Under the pieces are notes generated by a model, which searched no databases, was not told where the DNA came from, and was given only the letters and a program-made list of their open reading frames with translations. DNA of 64,000 nt. Source: Amaurobius ferox (lineage: Eukaryota; Arthropoda; Arachnida; Araneae; Amaurobiidae). The translations under genes were made by a program, and so were the position numbers. Positions 11,064 to 22,624 of the stretch are shown piece by piece. How positions within the stretch are numbered: position 1 is the first letter of the stretch; each line of letters opens with the position of its first letter. The DNA is taken from the NCBI GenBank assembly GCA_951213105.1, contig OX578150.1, forward strand, positions 19,880,022 through 19,944,021, written 5' to 3'.

Positions 11064-11563
11064 AGTGACTCAAATAAGAATTCTGTTATCACACATACAC
11101 TTTATATACCCTTTAAATGGCACAAGTTTTATCAGAAATTAATTACTTTAATTTTTCAGTTTATAATAGACTAATATAAAACTAAATCTGTCATATTTAC
11201 TTAGTATATAATACGAGAAAAACAATACACATACATATTTGTTTTCTGCTTAAAATGCTTGCTTATAGATACTTTATTCAAAATCACATAAGGTGATAAA
11301 TGCCTAAACCCAATTTTGGATTAGGGGATTCATTTTCTCCATATAAAATTGTATTTTGGAATGATGCCATTTTTTTTTGTACGTGTTAGCTTTTGAAGAA
11401 TTCAATATCATGAGATATTCCCAACTTTTTTTGATTCAAACTACTTACCTGTACTGCTACCGTTTTGGGAACCATAAATTATTAGGCTTATATTTTTGTC
11501 ATATTTTGTAAGAACACATTATCCTCAATAGTTAAAGAACAATATTTGTATATGAGACATATA
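11064..11563. other. AT-rich non-coding spacer
   Basis: Nothing recognised. The target TA of the following Tc1 element is at 11562-11563. Confidence 0.4.
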
Positions 11564-12830
11564 CAGTGGTTGGACAAAATAATATGAACACCTGTGAAAA
11601 GAGACCAAATCTTTTTTAATAAGCTGATGGCCCTCCTTTTGCATGAATTACAGTTTGTGTCTGACGTGGGATGGACAAATACAAGTCATGCACAAGAGTC
11701 ACAAGGATATGTAACCACTCCTCCTGCAAAAAGGTCACTAATTCAGAAAGTGTCCTTGAAAGTAGAAACTGGCTGTGCAGCTTGCCCTCCAAAATACCCC
11801 AAAAAGGTTCAATTATATTAAGATCAGGGGACTGAGAGCGCTACACGAGGTGTTGTACTTCATAATCATGTTCATTAAACTAGTCTAAAAAATTCCAGCA
11901 GTGTGAATGGGAGCATTATCGTCTTGGTGCACAAGTCGTTCATCAGGGAACAAAATTTGCAATATTGAATGAAGATGGTCGGCCAGAATACTGACATAAT
12001 CCTGTGCTGTAATTCGCCCATGCAGGATAACAAGTGGGCAGAGACCACAGTGCGACATCATGCCCCACAGCATCACTGATCCCCCTCCATGCTGAACAGT
12101 AGGAAGGAAACATTCAACATAATAGGCTTCTGTTGGCATTCTCTAATCGTAAACACGTTCGTTGGTTTGGAATAATGTGAACGCTGATTCATCTGACCAA
12201 ATGCCATTCTCCCATTGTTGTTGTGTCCAATTTTTATACCCGTGATGCCATTTTCATCATTTCAAGGCATTACATGATGTAACCATTGGTTTTGGAATCG
12301 CTGTGCTACTGTGAATGTCTGCAGCATGCAGTTCACGCCAGACAGTTTTTGATGATACAGCTTCCTGTAGATGTGTGTTCACCTCAGATTTTATTTGGGA
12401 TGTTGTTGTCTTGCACTTTCTGGCCACAATCGGCTTCAAAGCCCTTCTGTGTCTGTCTGTCAGCTTCGACCGTTGGCTACTGTTATGCTTGGTAGATGAT
12501 GTCTTTCTCTGTTTGATATATGCTGTCATTACGGTCGACATGGTATTTCTCCCGACACAAACAAGGGTGGCCATTTTCATTACTGAGGCTTCGGTATGAC
12601 AGACCCCAACAATCATTCCTCTTTTCAAATCTGAGAGGTCAGTCATAACGAAGTTTTAATGCCGCAATATATTTTGCATCCGACCGCTATCACTGCTACT
12701 CACAGACTGATGTGTGTACATTCTTGCCCGCTAGGTGGCATGCTTCAACACTAGAGGGCAGGAGTATACGACAGGTTTCCTTCGAGTATTGTTATTACAC
12801 AGGTGTTCATATTATTTTGCCCAATCCCTG
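11564..12830 (-). mobile_element. Tc1-type DNA transposon, 1,267 bp
   Basis: Terminal inverted repeats CAGTGGTTGGACAAAATAAT (11564) and CAGGGATTGGGCAAAATAAT (inward from 12830) continue as ATGAACACCTGTG, so about 33 bases match with few changes. TA flanks both ends (11562-11563, 12831-12832). Size, TIRs, TA target and the transposase inside all fit the Tc1 group of Tc1/mariner. The element is essentially full length but its gene is broken. Confidence 0.93.
11790..12646 (-). pseudogene. Tc1-type transposase, several stops and frameshifts
   Basis: The minus frame from 12646 encodes the paired helix-turn-helix domain (MTDLSDLKRGMIVGVCHTEA, LTDRHRRALKPIVARKCKTT). After a frame change the first catalytic Asp is seen in IWSDESAFTLF near 12190. 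The core follows (VQHGGGSVMLWGMMSHCGLC), then the second Asp in VHQDDNAPIHTAGIF near 11900 and the third acidic residue in SQSPDLNIIEPFWGILE near 11800. All three catalytic positions are therefore still visible (DDE type), but stops near 12150, 11885 and 11860 and at least one frameshift disable it. Confidence 0.88.
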
Positions 12831-13633
12831 TATATTGTTTATTTATTGAAAAACTAAGCATCTATGCATTCAATTCTCAATATGAAACAGCTTCTGCAAA
12901 AACAAATGTTTTATGGAATAAACAAAATTCAGATTCTTAAGGTAATTTAATGACTTTAATTTTTTACTTATGTATATATGTAGTGTACGTGGAAATTATA
13001 AATGTCTAAGATTGAGGGTTTAAAGTAATAATATTGACCTTCGTGCAAGCCTCTGAAACAGATACTTTATTTTAAAATATCACGTAACTTGTACTTGAAT
13101 TGAAAAGCATCTAAAACATGACTGAAAAAGAGAAACTACAACTTTCATTTAAAAATAAACTTGAGAGTAATAAACTTCATATATATTTATTCATAGGCAT
13201 ATGTTCATCATTCATCAAAGAGTTTGCATTTGGAGTTAGTAAGTTCAGATAGGTTAAAGATATTTAAAAGTAATTTCTGTATATTTTAAGATAATTATTA
13301 AATTGACTAACAATGTTGAAGATGCCATTTGTGGTAAAAGTCTATTGTACACAAATATCTAATACAGCCTGCATCATATCATCATCCAACTAGACCCAAA
13401 GTCCTTTTAGTGTCTTTTCCAGTGGATTGAAGAAGTAAAAATCACAAGGAGATAGATATAGACTGTACAGATGTGTTGCCCTCAATGTTGAAACACAGAA
13501 AGTGTTGTAAACAGACTGCTATACAATACAGTAGGCTCTCTAACACTATTAACAGCTCAAAGGATCCATTGGCAGCTCACTTTGCCATACCCTAGGCTCC
13601 ATATGATATTTCGAACAGTTCCATAGCTCCACC

Positions 13634-13704
13634 GAAAATTTGGAAAACGTCCAGATTTTGGAGGTTTCTGGATTTTGGATGTCCGGATTTTCCATGTTGT
13701 ACTG
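13634..13704. mobile_element. Pogo/Tigger end fragment (unit 1)
   Basis: GAAAATTTGGAAAACGTCC through GTTGTACTG followed by TA matches the terminal 70 bases of the pogo copies at 6497 and 52142. Only this end is present. Confidence 0.8.
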
Positions 13705-13974
13705 TACGTGTGAAAAATCCAGTCTTCTGATCTAAGCCCAAATCCGGTGCAATCGAATCACTTATGCCACTCCTCGTTCATGAGCGAACGAGAAGCAAAA
13801 CCAACACTCTGAAGCCAGTAAAATGCAAGGTACTACGCAGGCTCCATATCATGCCAGCACCGTCAAAAGTTGGATGGTTGGTATATTGGGATTAAATACG
13901 CGTTCTGCGTAGCCTAGACGGTTGCGGGCTGCCAGAAATTGTTGCGTTCATCGAGCTAATAACTGGTTTTTCCG

Positions 13975-14830
13975 ATCTTTGATCTTTTGAACAATCGTTC
14001 TTAGCAAACATCGTGAATTTTATTTGCATTATTGAAATTAAAAAAAAATTCCAGGTTTTCCGTGTGTTTTTGCCACACATTTTACAACGTGATTGTTTGT
14101 TGCAAATTTCAATTATATGGTTTATGCCATCAAAATGTATGTTAGTGTTAGTTGGGTAACTCGGACCAGAACGATTTATCATAACACACTCAGCACTGTA
14201 TTACATCTCTCAGGAAATCTAATTGAAACATTTGTCAGATCAGTTCCCTATGGATCTTCCATGCTGAGAAAACTGCCATATTCAAAGCATTACTGAAAAA
14301 TGGCCACCATCACTTTTTCCTCTTATTCTCAGACGATAGTTGCTCAAACATCTGTCCAGGAGAAAGATCTATGCATCCCATATAGCTGTTATATGAACCA
14401 ATTACATGAGGCTGGTCAATGTCGAATTTTTCATTTCTGTTCGGCTCCACCTTTTTGCTTCAGAAGCTGGATCTACAGTTTCAAAATTGGATGCTATGTT
14501 TAAAACTTTATTGTCTCTCTACTTTACAACCACTAAATTATTAGTGGTACACACATCGTGACTTGCACAAGGTTTTTTTGACATTTGCTTTACATCTTTG
14601 GATAGTGTTGTAAACGGTTTTCCATGAGTGGTCATGTAGCTTTGAATCCTTTGCTCCGTAACTCTTCTAAAACAGACAGAGAAGTGAAAAAAATATCGAA
14701 GTATAATTCATGGCAGTAGGGATTTTCAACACATTTTATCAGATCTAATAATACACGAGTTCTAAGTGGCTGCTATAATTTCTGAATCAACATCTTCATC
14801 TTCTAATTACTGCACTGTTTCCGATATAAT
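13975..14830 (-). pseudogene. piggyBac-type transposase C-terminal half, degenerate (unit 1)
   Basis: Minus-strand frames read in order. A region ending SVLEELRSKGFKAT is followed by LNIASNFETVDPASEAKRWS and then DQPHVIGSYNSYMGCIDL. Further broken frames contain WWPFS, QHGRSI and IHFDGINHIIE, and the cysteine-rich tail SRCKMCGKNTRK. This order (RWS block, HVIxxYNxYMGxxD, KWWWP, Cys-rich C-terminus) is the piggyBac transposase signature. Multiple frameshifts and stops are present and the N-terminal half is unrecognisable. An identical-order copy lies in unit 2. Confidence 0.82.
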
Positions 14831-15920
14831 TTTATTTTTTTCACATATTTGTTCGTTAAATAATTCAATCACAGTTCAAAAAGTGACTCTAGCACAACAA
14901 AGATACTGAGAGTAGAATGGAAGATTCTAGACCTGTTGCATTTGCTAATTAATAATGCTTGATTAGTGCTGCATCTATTTTTGGTAGTGTAAAGTGCCAA
15001 TGCTCCCATTTAGGGAATACATATTAAAATCGCCAGAAAATCACAAAAACAAAATTCAAAAATTTGATTCCTAACTGTGAAATATAGAACCGTATCTCGA
15101 CTTTTGGGGTTTTGAAGTTTCAGGGTTTTTTTTCTGGGTATTTTCACAGGAAATTTATAATATTGTGGAAATCTGAATTTCGTAAATATTTGAATTTAAA
15201 TTTCGAAAATAAATATTAAAATTTAAGAAATACAAAAATTATCAGAGATTTGGACTAGACTATAGATAATATTTGTGGAAAAAAATTTCTTATTCGTAAT
15301 TTTGGTGTTGCCAGAAAAAATATTTTATGTATGTTCTCAATATGGGAGCTGCTTTATTTTAAAATATCACGTAACTTGTACTTGAATTTAAAAGCATCTA
15401 AAACATGACTGAAAAAGAGAAACTACAACTTTCATTTAAAAATAAACTTCAAAAAGTAATAAACTTCATATATATTTATTCATAGGCATGTTCATCATTC
15501 ATCAAAGAGTTTGCATTTGGAGTTAGTAAGTTCAGATAGGTTAAAGATATTTAAAAGTAATTTCTGTATATTTTAAGATAATTATTAAATTGACTAACAA
15601 TGTTGAAGATGCCATTTGTGGTAAAAGTCTATTGTACACAAATATCTAATACAGCCCGCATCATATCATCATCCAACTAGACCCAAAGTCCTTTTAGTGT
15701 CTTTTCCAGTGGATTGAAGAAGTAAAAATCACAAGGAGATAGATCTAGACTGTACAGATGTGTTGCCCTCAATGTTGAAACACAGAAAGTGTTGTAAACA
15801 GACTGCTATTCAATACAGTAGGCTCTCTAATCACTATTAACAGCTCAAAGGATCCATTGGCAGCTCACTTTGCCATACCCTAGGCTCCATATGATATTTC
15901 GAACAGTTCCATAGCTCCAC

Positions 15921-15992
15921 CGAAAATTTGGAAAACGTCCAGATTTTGGAGGTTTCTGGATTTTGGATGTCCGGATTTTACATGTTGTACTG
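15921..15992. mobile_element. Pogo/Tigger end fragment (unit 2)
   Basis: This is the duplicated counterpart of 13634-13704, ending GTTGTACTG next to TA. Confidence 0.8.
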
Positions 15993-16261
15993 TACGTTTT
16001 AAAAATCCAGTCTTCTGATCTAAGCCCAAATCCGGTGCAATCAAATCACTTATGCCACTCCCCGTTCATGAACGAACAAGAAGCAAAACCAACACTCTGA
16101 AGCCAGTAAAATGCAAGGTACTACGCAGGCTCCATATCGTGCCAGCACCGTCAAAAGTTGGATGGTTGGTATATTGGGATGAAATACGCATTCTGCGTAG
16201 CCTAGACGGTTGCGGGCTGCCAGAAATGGTTGCGTTCATCGAGCTAATAACTGGTTTTTCC

Positions 16262-17115
16262 GATCTTTGATCTTTTGAACAATCGTTCTTAGCAAACATC
16301 GTGAATTTTATTTGCATTATTTAAATTTAAAAAAAATTCCAGGTTTTCCGTGTGTTTTTGCCACACATTTTACAACGTGATTGTTTGTTGCAAATTTCAA
16401 TTATATGATTTATGCCATCAAAATGTACGTTAGTGTTAGTTGGGTAACTCAGACCAGAACGATTTATCATAACACACTCAGCACTGTATTACATCTCTCA
16501 GGAAATCTAATTGAAACATTTGTCAGATCAGTTCGCTATGGATCTTCCATGCTGCGAAAACTGCCATATTCAAAGCATTACTGAAAAATGGCCACCATCA
16601 CTTTTTTCCTCTTATTCTCAGACGTTAGTTGCTCAAACATCTATCCAGGAGAAAGATCTATGCATCCCATATAGCTGTTATATGAACCAATTACATGAGG
16701 CTGGTCAATGTCGAATTTTTCCTTTCTGTTCGGCTCCACCTTTTTGCTTCAGAAGCTGGATCTACAGTTTCAAAATTGGATGCTATGTTTAAAACTTTAT
16801 TGTCTCTCTACTTTACAACCACTAAATTATTAGTGGTACACACATCGTGACTTGCACAAGGTTCTTTTGACATTTGCTTTACATCTTTGGATAGTGTTGT
16901 ATACGGTTTTCCATGAGTGGTCATGTAGCTTTGAATCCTTTGTTCCGTAACTCTTCTAAAACAGACAGAGAAGTGAAAAAAATATCGAAGTATAATTCAT
17001 GGCAGTAGGGATTTTCAACACATTTTATCAGATCTAATAATACACGAGTTCTAAGTGGCTGCTTTAATTTCTGAATCAACATCTTCATCTTCTAATTACT
17101 GCACTGTTTCCGATA
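16262..17115 (-). pseudogene. piggyBac-type transposase C-terminal half, degenerate (unit 2)
   Basis: It carries the same blocks as the unit 1 copy: KRWS, HVIGSYNSYMG, the Trp-rich segment and the SRCKMCGKN-type cysteine-rich tail near 16340. They are disrupted at largely the same positions, so the gene was already dead before the duplication. Private differences from unit 1 are scattered substitutions. Confidence 0.8.
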
Positions 17116-17617
17116 TAATTTAATTTTTTCACATATTTGGTCGTTAAATAATTCAATCACAGTTCAAAAAGTGACTCTAGCACAACAAAGATACTGAGAG
17201 TAGAATGGAAGATTCTAGACCTGTTGCATTTGCTAATTAATAATGCTTGATTAGTGCTGCATTTATTTTTGGTAGTGTAAAGTGCCAATGCTCCCATTTT
17301 GGGAATACATAATAAAATCGCCAGAAAATCACAACAAAATTCAAAAATTTGATTCCTAACTGTGAAATATAGAACCATATCTCGGCTTTCGGGGTTTTTT
17401 TCTGGGTATTTTCACAGGAAATTTATAATATTGTGGAAATCTGAATTTCGTAAATATTTGAATTTAAATTTCGAATATAAATATTAAAATTTAAGAAATA
17501 CAAAAATTATCAGAGATTTGGATTAGACTATAGATAATATTTGTGGAAAAAAATTTGTTATTCGTAATTTTGGGGTTGCCAGAAAAAATATTTTATGTAT
17601 GTTCTCAATATGGGAGC

Positions 17618-18603
17618 AATGGCGCTTAATGGGTTAATTAATAAAAAAAAAAAAAAATCTAAAAGTTAATACACGTTAATGCTTAATATGAACTCTTTAA
17701 CTACCTATCAGTTGATTTTGACATAATAAATTAAAACAATGAACCCAGCAATAATAAAAGTAACCAAATACTATTGCCTATATTTACATATTTTTAAATT
17801 AAATATGTAAATAAATTGATCATCACTATAACTATACATTCAGTTAAATTAAAAAATCTTTAAAAACAAAGCAATTTATAAAAAAAATCTCATAAATAAT
17901 ATTTTTATGCAAAATTGACATGCTGGTTGACATTTCTTATCACAACTAAAATTTTAATACTTTTATCAGGGGGGTGGACTGAGTGTACCTAGTGTGTGTG
18001 GGGGGGAGGGAGGGCTTAGCTTCCTCTGGCCCTTGCCTGACTACGGTGTTGTGCCAAACGTCCAGTGCTCACCAGGAATAAAGCACGGAATGGATGCCAT
18101 CTGTAAAGACAGCACTAGTATATAGAATCCAGGACTAATTACAGATAAGATCTCTTTAGGTAGACAAAATAAGTCATTTCTACTTCGTGGTAATCATTTA
18201 TAGTTATTACTGAAGGGAAACAGCTATTTTTTGGAAATGCCAATAACATGGCTGTAAATATTCTATTTCTCTTTGAATTAAGTGGTCAGTCGAAAAAGTT
18301 CTGGTAATCAGGTATTTTTGTCATTAGCGTAAACATGTTTCCTGGGAGTAAAGGTGAGTTTGGTGTGTGTGCGAGATCGTTTAGGGAGCTACGGTAAGGA
18401 AGATGTGAACAAGACTGAACTGAAATGTAACATTTACGTTGATAGGATTTTCTTTCAATTATTTTTATGTTTAAAAAATTTTATTTTTTGGTATTTAGTA
18501 AAATATGAAGTTAGAAAAAAATCTTGAAATTTCCCAGAGGGGACAAAGCCCCCTCTGGAAAAGTTTAGCGGGGGCTCGTGGCCTCCCCCCCATAGTCGGC
18601 GCC
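17618..18603. other. Spacer with G-rich tracts, no gene recognised
   Basis: It contains an A-run at 17643-17657, G-rich stretches near 17970-18015 and a GC-rich segment at 18535-18600. The last may be the end of an unclassified element that truncated the Tc1 fragment to its right. Confidence 0.35.
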
Positions 18604-18863
18604 TATGGTTATCAGCACTGAGAAAGACGTGGGATTTGTCACTAAAGAAACCATACCTCCAATTGGACACTGAGGCTGACCAAGCTCTGCCTTTGTTGAG
18701 GGTTCAGTGATAAGAGCTTTAATGGATTCAAACATCTAATTCCACCTTCTGCCAGTCGTCTATGAATTGTATCACTTGATATAGGATGCATTGAGGATGG
18801 CATATGTCTTCGAATGGCTGATAGCAACGCCATTAGTGTAGACATAGCTCCTCCGTGGTTCAT
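18604..18863 (-). pseudogene. Tc1-type transposase fragment
   Basis: Minus-strand frames read ISSDTIHRRLAEGGIRCLNP followed by LSLNPQQRQSLVSL and, one frame over, FSDKSHVFLSADNHRRRLWG. These are the linker and first catalytic block of a Tc1 transposase distinct from 11564-12830. The usual FSDESRF Glu is Lys here. It stops abruptly at the GC-rich segment near 18603, and the rest of the catalytic domain is absent. Confidence 0.75.
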
Positions 18864-18869
18864 ACGTTT

Positions 18870-19571
18870 GTGAAAAAAGCATTTAAAAGTGCTTTTGAAA
18901 GGCCTTGAATTTGTTAAAAAGTAAAAATAGACCTTTAAATGTTTTTTTTTAATGATAAAGTGTTGAAGACCCAGGCTACCCGACTCACCCTAGGGTATGA
19001 GCAGCAAGATGAGTGGTCGAAAAAATGATAAAGTGTATAATTTTTTTCGGAAAACTATAACGTTCGCAAATTTTTAAAAAGCCGCAATTCAACCCATATT
19101 TCCTGTGTACAATACACAGGGTTCGCTTCAAACCAGGATACAATGTTTCATTTGGTGAGTATACATAAGATCAAAACGAAATTGCGAATTCAGAAATATT
19201 TACAAGATTAAAAGCAGATATCTTTACCAAAAAAAAAAGGTGCAAGATTGATTATTCAAAAATAGATATTGAAGAAGAAAAAATGTTTGAAAATAGATAT
19301 CCACTCATTGACAGAATCTGCTGACGAATTAGCACTAAAAACTTAAGACTAGAAAAACATAACAATATTGTTTTCATTTCAGTCAAATAGTTTGTGACAA
19401 ACTGTCAAAGAAAAGTGCATAACTCTTAATACAACACTTGCATGCAGAGTTTACAGCTTACAAATGTAATTATTTTACAGCTTACAAATGTAATTATTTC
19501 AATGTTTAATTTGTAAAAAAAAAATTGTGTTCATGTTTATAAAATCACACCATTAAAAGTAATTCGTTTAA
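18870..19571. other. AT-rich spacer with a short tandem duplication
   Basis: ACAGCTTACAAATGTAATTA is repeated head to tail at about 19450-19500 (25-bp unit, two copies). No gene is seen. Confidence 0.5.
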
Positions 19572-20169
19572 CATGTTAAGTGTTGCGTGAGTCACCAGTG
19601 ACTGACAATATACTTTCCGTTCAAGCCGCGTCAATCACCATTCACTTGACGATATATAATTTAAAAAATTATATTTTTAATTAAAAATTAAATAGTTTGA
19701 ATATTATAAAAATGTATCTAAATATTACTTCTTACCAGAAAAATTCTTTTAATGGGTATTGTTGAAACACTGAATACACATAAATAGTTGTCCTGTGCAG
19801 GTTTCACAGAATGTTGTCACTTGTTTCGTCAACTTTCTGTCAAAATCGTTCAAAATCATGCTTCGTAGAATTTTTTACAGTATCTTCGAACTTTTGATGC
19901 TCTTCCAAATCTTTGTTGTAATTTGTGACGAGATATTTGAGGTGTATAATTACAATATTGCTACTTGGAATTCCTTCATCCCAACAATGTGATAGATAGA
20001 CAGCTAATTTCTTTTGAAATTTTGTGATACTCATATTCTTTTTGGTTATATTTTTAAATAAAATATGAGCATTTAGAACTGATGAGGTATTTAGTAGGAG
20101 CTCAAAGACTAGCCAGCATATTGCAGTGTGAATGGAAAAGAAAACAAAATAGGCTGAGAGCTTAACGTG
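19572..20169 (-). mobile_element. piggyBac deletion derivative, 598 bp, TTAA flanks
   Basis: The inverted terminal repeats CATGTTAAG (19572) and CACGTTAAG (inward from 20169) are flanked by TTAA on each side (19568-19571 and 20170-20173), the exact piggyBac target duplication. The interior is the 3' end of a piggyBac transposase gene. The element therefore looks like a copy that lost its 5' coding part but kept both ends. Confidence 0.78.
19745..20165 (-). pseudogene. piggyBac-type transposase C-terminus
   Basis: Minus-strand reading gives ICWLVFELLLNTSSVLNAHI, then ITKKNMSITKFQKKLAVYLS, a variable segment, and a cysteine-rich tail CETCTGQLFMCIQCFNNTH. The tail carries the CxxC...CxxC...H pattern seen at piggyBac C-termini. 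One frame change occurs near 20040. It differs clearly from the 14 kb and 16.5 kb copies, so it is a separate piggyBac lineage. Confidence 0.7.
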
Positions 20170-20386
20170 TTAAGAAAAGAGTACTTCATCTTTTCATATT
20201 CCATTTCAAACTATTTGTCATTCATCTTAAATCTGCTTTCGGACTTTCTTATAAAAGATAGCGATTAACTGGCAAGAATCATAAACAGGGTGCTTGTTGC
20301 CCTTAAAAAAAAAAAAGTCTGATTTTGATTTTTAAGGATTTTAAACTACTTAAATTTGTACTAAAATTCTTAACTTTCTTAGATAT
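20170..20386. other. AT-rich spacer; gypsy target ATAT at its right end
   Basis: No gene. ATAT at 20383-20386 is duplicated at 24199-24202 around the Ty3/gypsy element. Confidence 0.6.
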
Positions 20387-20597
20387 TATGGCATGCAACG
20401 CGGATTCAATTCTTGGTCATCTGCCAAGAATTGAGTACAGCGCAGCAGATACGCATTCTTGCTCTGGCCAATAAAAGAACATGAGTTCTTCGCTAAGTGT
20501 GTAGCTGAGAAGTGAAGGTTGTACTTAAACGAGTTTTATAATAAAGAAGAAGGATGACGATTGAGCAGTCTTGTGATCATTGATGCGAAACACCACA
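20387..20597 (+). repeat. Ty3/gypsy 5' LTR, 211 bp
   Basis: Begins TATGGCATGCAAC and ends AAACACCACA. It contains an 8-bp stem hairpin (ATTCTTGG / CCAAGAAT) near its start and AATAAAG near 20541. It differs from the 3' LTR at eight positions, all transitions. Confidence 0.93.
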
Positions 20598-20808
20598 ATG
20601 GTGACCCGGTAAGGTATTTGTTCATGTAGATGTTTTCATTCTAAAATGTTTCGTATCAAATCCACTCATAGACTTTAGAATATTTCTTTGTGTCGAAGTT
20701 GATAAATTTCACTTTACCAAAACTCTGGGACCTTCGAGTGGAAAAGCTCTTATGTATAAGTTCGGACTAAAGATAGCCAAATAATTTTAAGATTCTCATC
20801 AATTTGTC

Positions 20809-21545
20809 ATGGCGTTTTCAAATGCGGTTAAAATTCTGCCATACAATTTCAGTGATCCTACATTGTGGTTCATAATGTGTGAAAGCACTTTCGAATTGGG
20901 TACACCGAAAGCTGTGACTGAAAGTAAAACAAAATTTAATCATGTCGTGTCACATTTGCCTCCAGAAGCTGCTACAATCATCAGAGATATAATTATGAAT
21001 CCTAACAAGGACGACCCATACCTTCATGTAAAAACAGAACTTATTAAATGCAGCAGTGAATCCTCTCACCAAAAAATTAGGAAACTACTTATAGGAGAAC
21101 AACTTGGTGATCGCAAACCTTCGGAACTACTACGCAGCATGAAATCTCACGCTGAAAACTATAAAGTACCCGATGAACTAATGTTAGAACTCTTTCTTCA
21201 GCATTTACCTTCGCAAGTACAAACTGTTTTAGCAGCTATTACGCCTCTGGAATTGAACGCTGCAGCAGAAATAACGGATCGTGTAATTGAAGTGACACCG
21301 ATTTCAGTGAGTGCTTGTTCTTCTGTTTCATCCTTAAATTCTATTGAAAATAGATTACTTGCTGAAATAGAAAAATTACATTTAAGGATAGATAATCTTT
21401 CTCGTGGCAGAAGCCCCAGTCTCAACCGAAACAGGGCTTCATGACAAAGAAGCACATCTGAAACTAAAAATAACGAAAATTGTTATTATCATAAAAAATT
21501 TGGCAAAAAGGCTTTAAGATGTATTTCTCCCTGTAAATACCAAAA
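20809..21545 (+). pseudogene. Ty3/gypsy gag with C-terminal zinc knuckle
   Basis: The frame from ATG at 20809 (context GTCATGG) is open for 211 codons to a TGA at 21442. Motifs are DPTLWFIMCESTFELG, KFNHVVSHLPPEAATIIRDI, GEQLGDRKPSELLRSMKSHA and ELFLQHLPSQVQTVLAAITP, the capsid-like core of this gypsy group. A coiled stretch (IENRLLAEIEKLHLRIDNL) and an Arg/Ser-rich tail follow. Past the stop the same frame gives CYYHKKFGKKALRCISPC, a zinc knuckle with an intact Cys-Cys-His?-Cys-like spacing, so the TGA is probably a disabling mutation. It packages element RNA in the family. Confidence 0.9.
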
Positions 21546-22065
21546 ACCAAGAAGAGGCAGGTGTAAAGGTGACTAGCGCCTTGCCTAAGAATTCTCGTCG
21601 TCTTTCTGTTTGTTGCAAACGCACTAACGTAAAATTTTTGATCGATACGGGATCAGACGTATCTATCATTCCAGCTTCAAAATTACAAAGAAGAAACACT
21701 TCCCAAATGACTCGTTCGGCAGCTAACACTTCACCTATTCATGTGTATACATCTCAATGTATTTCCTTAGATTTTGGCCTGAGACGTATTTTTAAATGGT
21801 CATTTTTAGTTGGAAATGTTTTACTCCCATTATAGGTGCAGATTTTTATACAATTTTAATTTGATACCAGATTTGTCTAAACAAAAATTGATTGATTCAG
21901 AAACTAAAATAAGTTCTCATTGTACATTGAGTGTAAGTGACATCCATTCAATTAAAACTGTATCAGGTGACAGTATTTACCATAACCTTTTAAAAGAATT
22001 TCTGGAGATAACCAGCTCACATACTAGGTCCATTAAACAAATTTTTAGAAGGTATCAAAAATAAA
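21546..22065 (+). pseudogene. Ty3/gypsy protease region
   Basis: In a shifted frame the aspartic protease active site is clear: VKFLIDTGSDVSIIPAS near 21630-21680. The flap/C-terminal segment SLDFGLRRIFKWSFLVGNV runs to 21835, and after a frameshift the usual GADF-type continuation reads RFLYNFNLIPDLSKQKLID. The following text to about 22065 is the linker that normally leads into reverse transcriptase. It contains stops and frameshifts. Confidence 0.85.
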
Positions 22066-22079
22066 AAAAAGTCTAAAAA

Positions 22080-22620
22080 TACTACACAAATCAAAACTCA
22101 AGATTTGCTTCAATGGACTAATTCTACTGAAAAATCATTTTTAAATGCCAAGAATGCTTTAGCTACCGCAACTCTTCGGCATCATCCTATTCCTAGCGCA
22201 AAATTAAGTGTGTGGGTTGACGCTAGTGATATAACTGTTGGAGGATCTCTCATGCAACTCAACGGGAGCAAATAGAAACCTATTTCATTTCTATCAGTCA
22301 AACTTTCAAAAAGTCAAAAAAATTGGTCCACATATGATCGTGAACTATTGGCAATATACACATCAGTCAAACGATTTAGACACATGCTAGAAGGTCGGGA
22401 TTTTGTTATTTACACTGACCAAAAACCCCTAATTTATGCCTTCAAACAGAAACCAGATAAATGCTCGCCTCGACAACTGTGTCATCTAGACTATATTTCT
22501 CAATTCTCGACAAACATTTGTCACATAAAAGGTACTTAAAACATAGTAGCAGATGCACTTTCACATATTGAAATTGACAACATATCATCTTCGATTTTAA
22601 ATTTCGAAGATTTTGCCTCA
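22080..22620 (+). pseudogene. Ty3/gypsy RT connection and RNase H
   Basis: TEKSFLNAKNALATATLRHH is the connection after RT. RNase H follows: LSVWVDASDITVGGSLMQL (first Asp), KNWSTYDRELLAIYTSVKRF (Glu), FVIYTDQKPLIYAF (Asp) and NIVADALSHIE (last Asp). Internal stops interrupt it near 22275 and 22539. The YxDD-bearing palm that should precede it is absent: protease-linker sequence joins RNase H across about 20 bases near 22060-22080. Confidence 0.88.
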
Positions 22621-22624
22621 GCTC

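Larger units (their letters stand above)
13065..15349. repeat. Tandem duplication unit 1 (about 2.29 kb)
   Basis: CTTTATTTTAAAATATCACG at 13065 recurs at 15352, and the two following stretches stay collinear with only scattered substitutions and small indels up to ATGTTCTCAATATGGGAGC (15349 and 17617). This is a direct head-to-tail duplication with a 2-base junction. The unit contains a piggyBac transposase remnant and one pogo end. Confidence 0.93.
15352..17617. repeat. Tandem duplication unit 2 (about 2.27 kb)
   Basis: The second copy of 13065-15349 differs by a few percent by eye, including small deletions near 17335 and 17395. It is followed by unique sequence beginning AATGGCGCTTAATGGG. 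Confidence 0.93.

Noticed and set aside
11594..12599. Plus-strand frames inside the Tc1 element
   Set aside because: They are antisense to the transposase, whose catalytic motifs are on the minus strand.
13892..16792. Short plus-strand frames repeated in both duplication units
   Set aside because: They are antisense to the piggyBac remnant; their duplication is explained by the tandem repeat.
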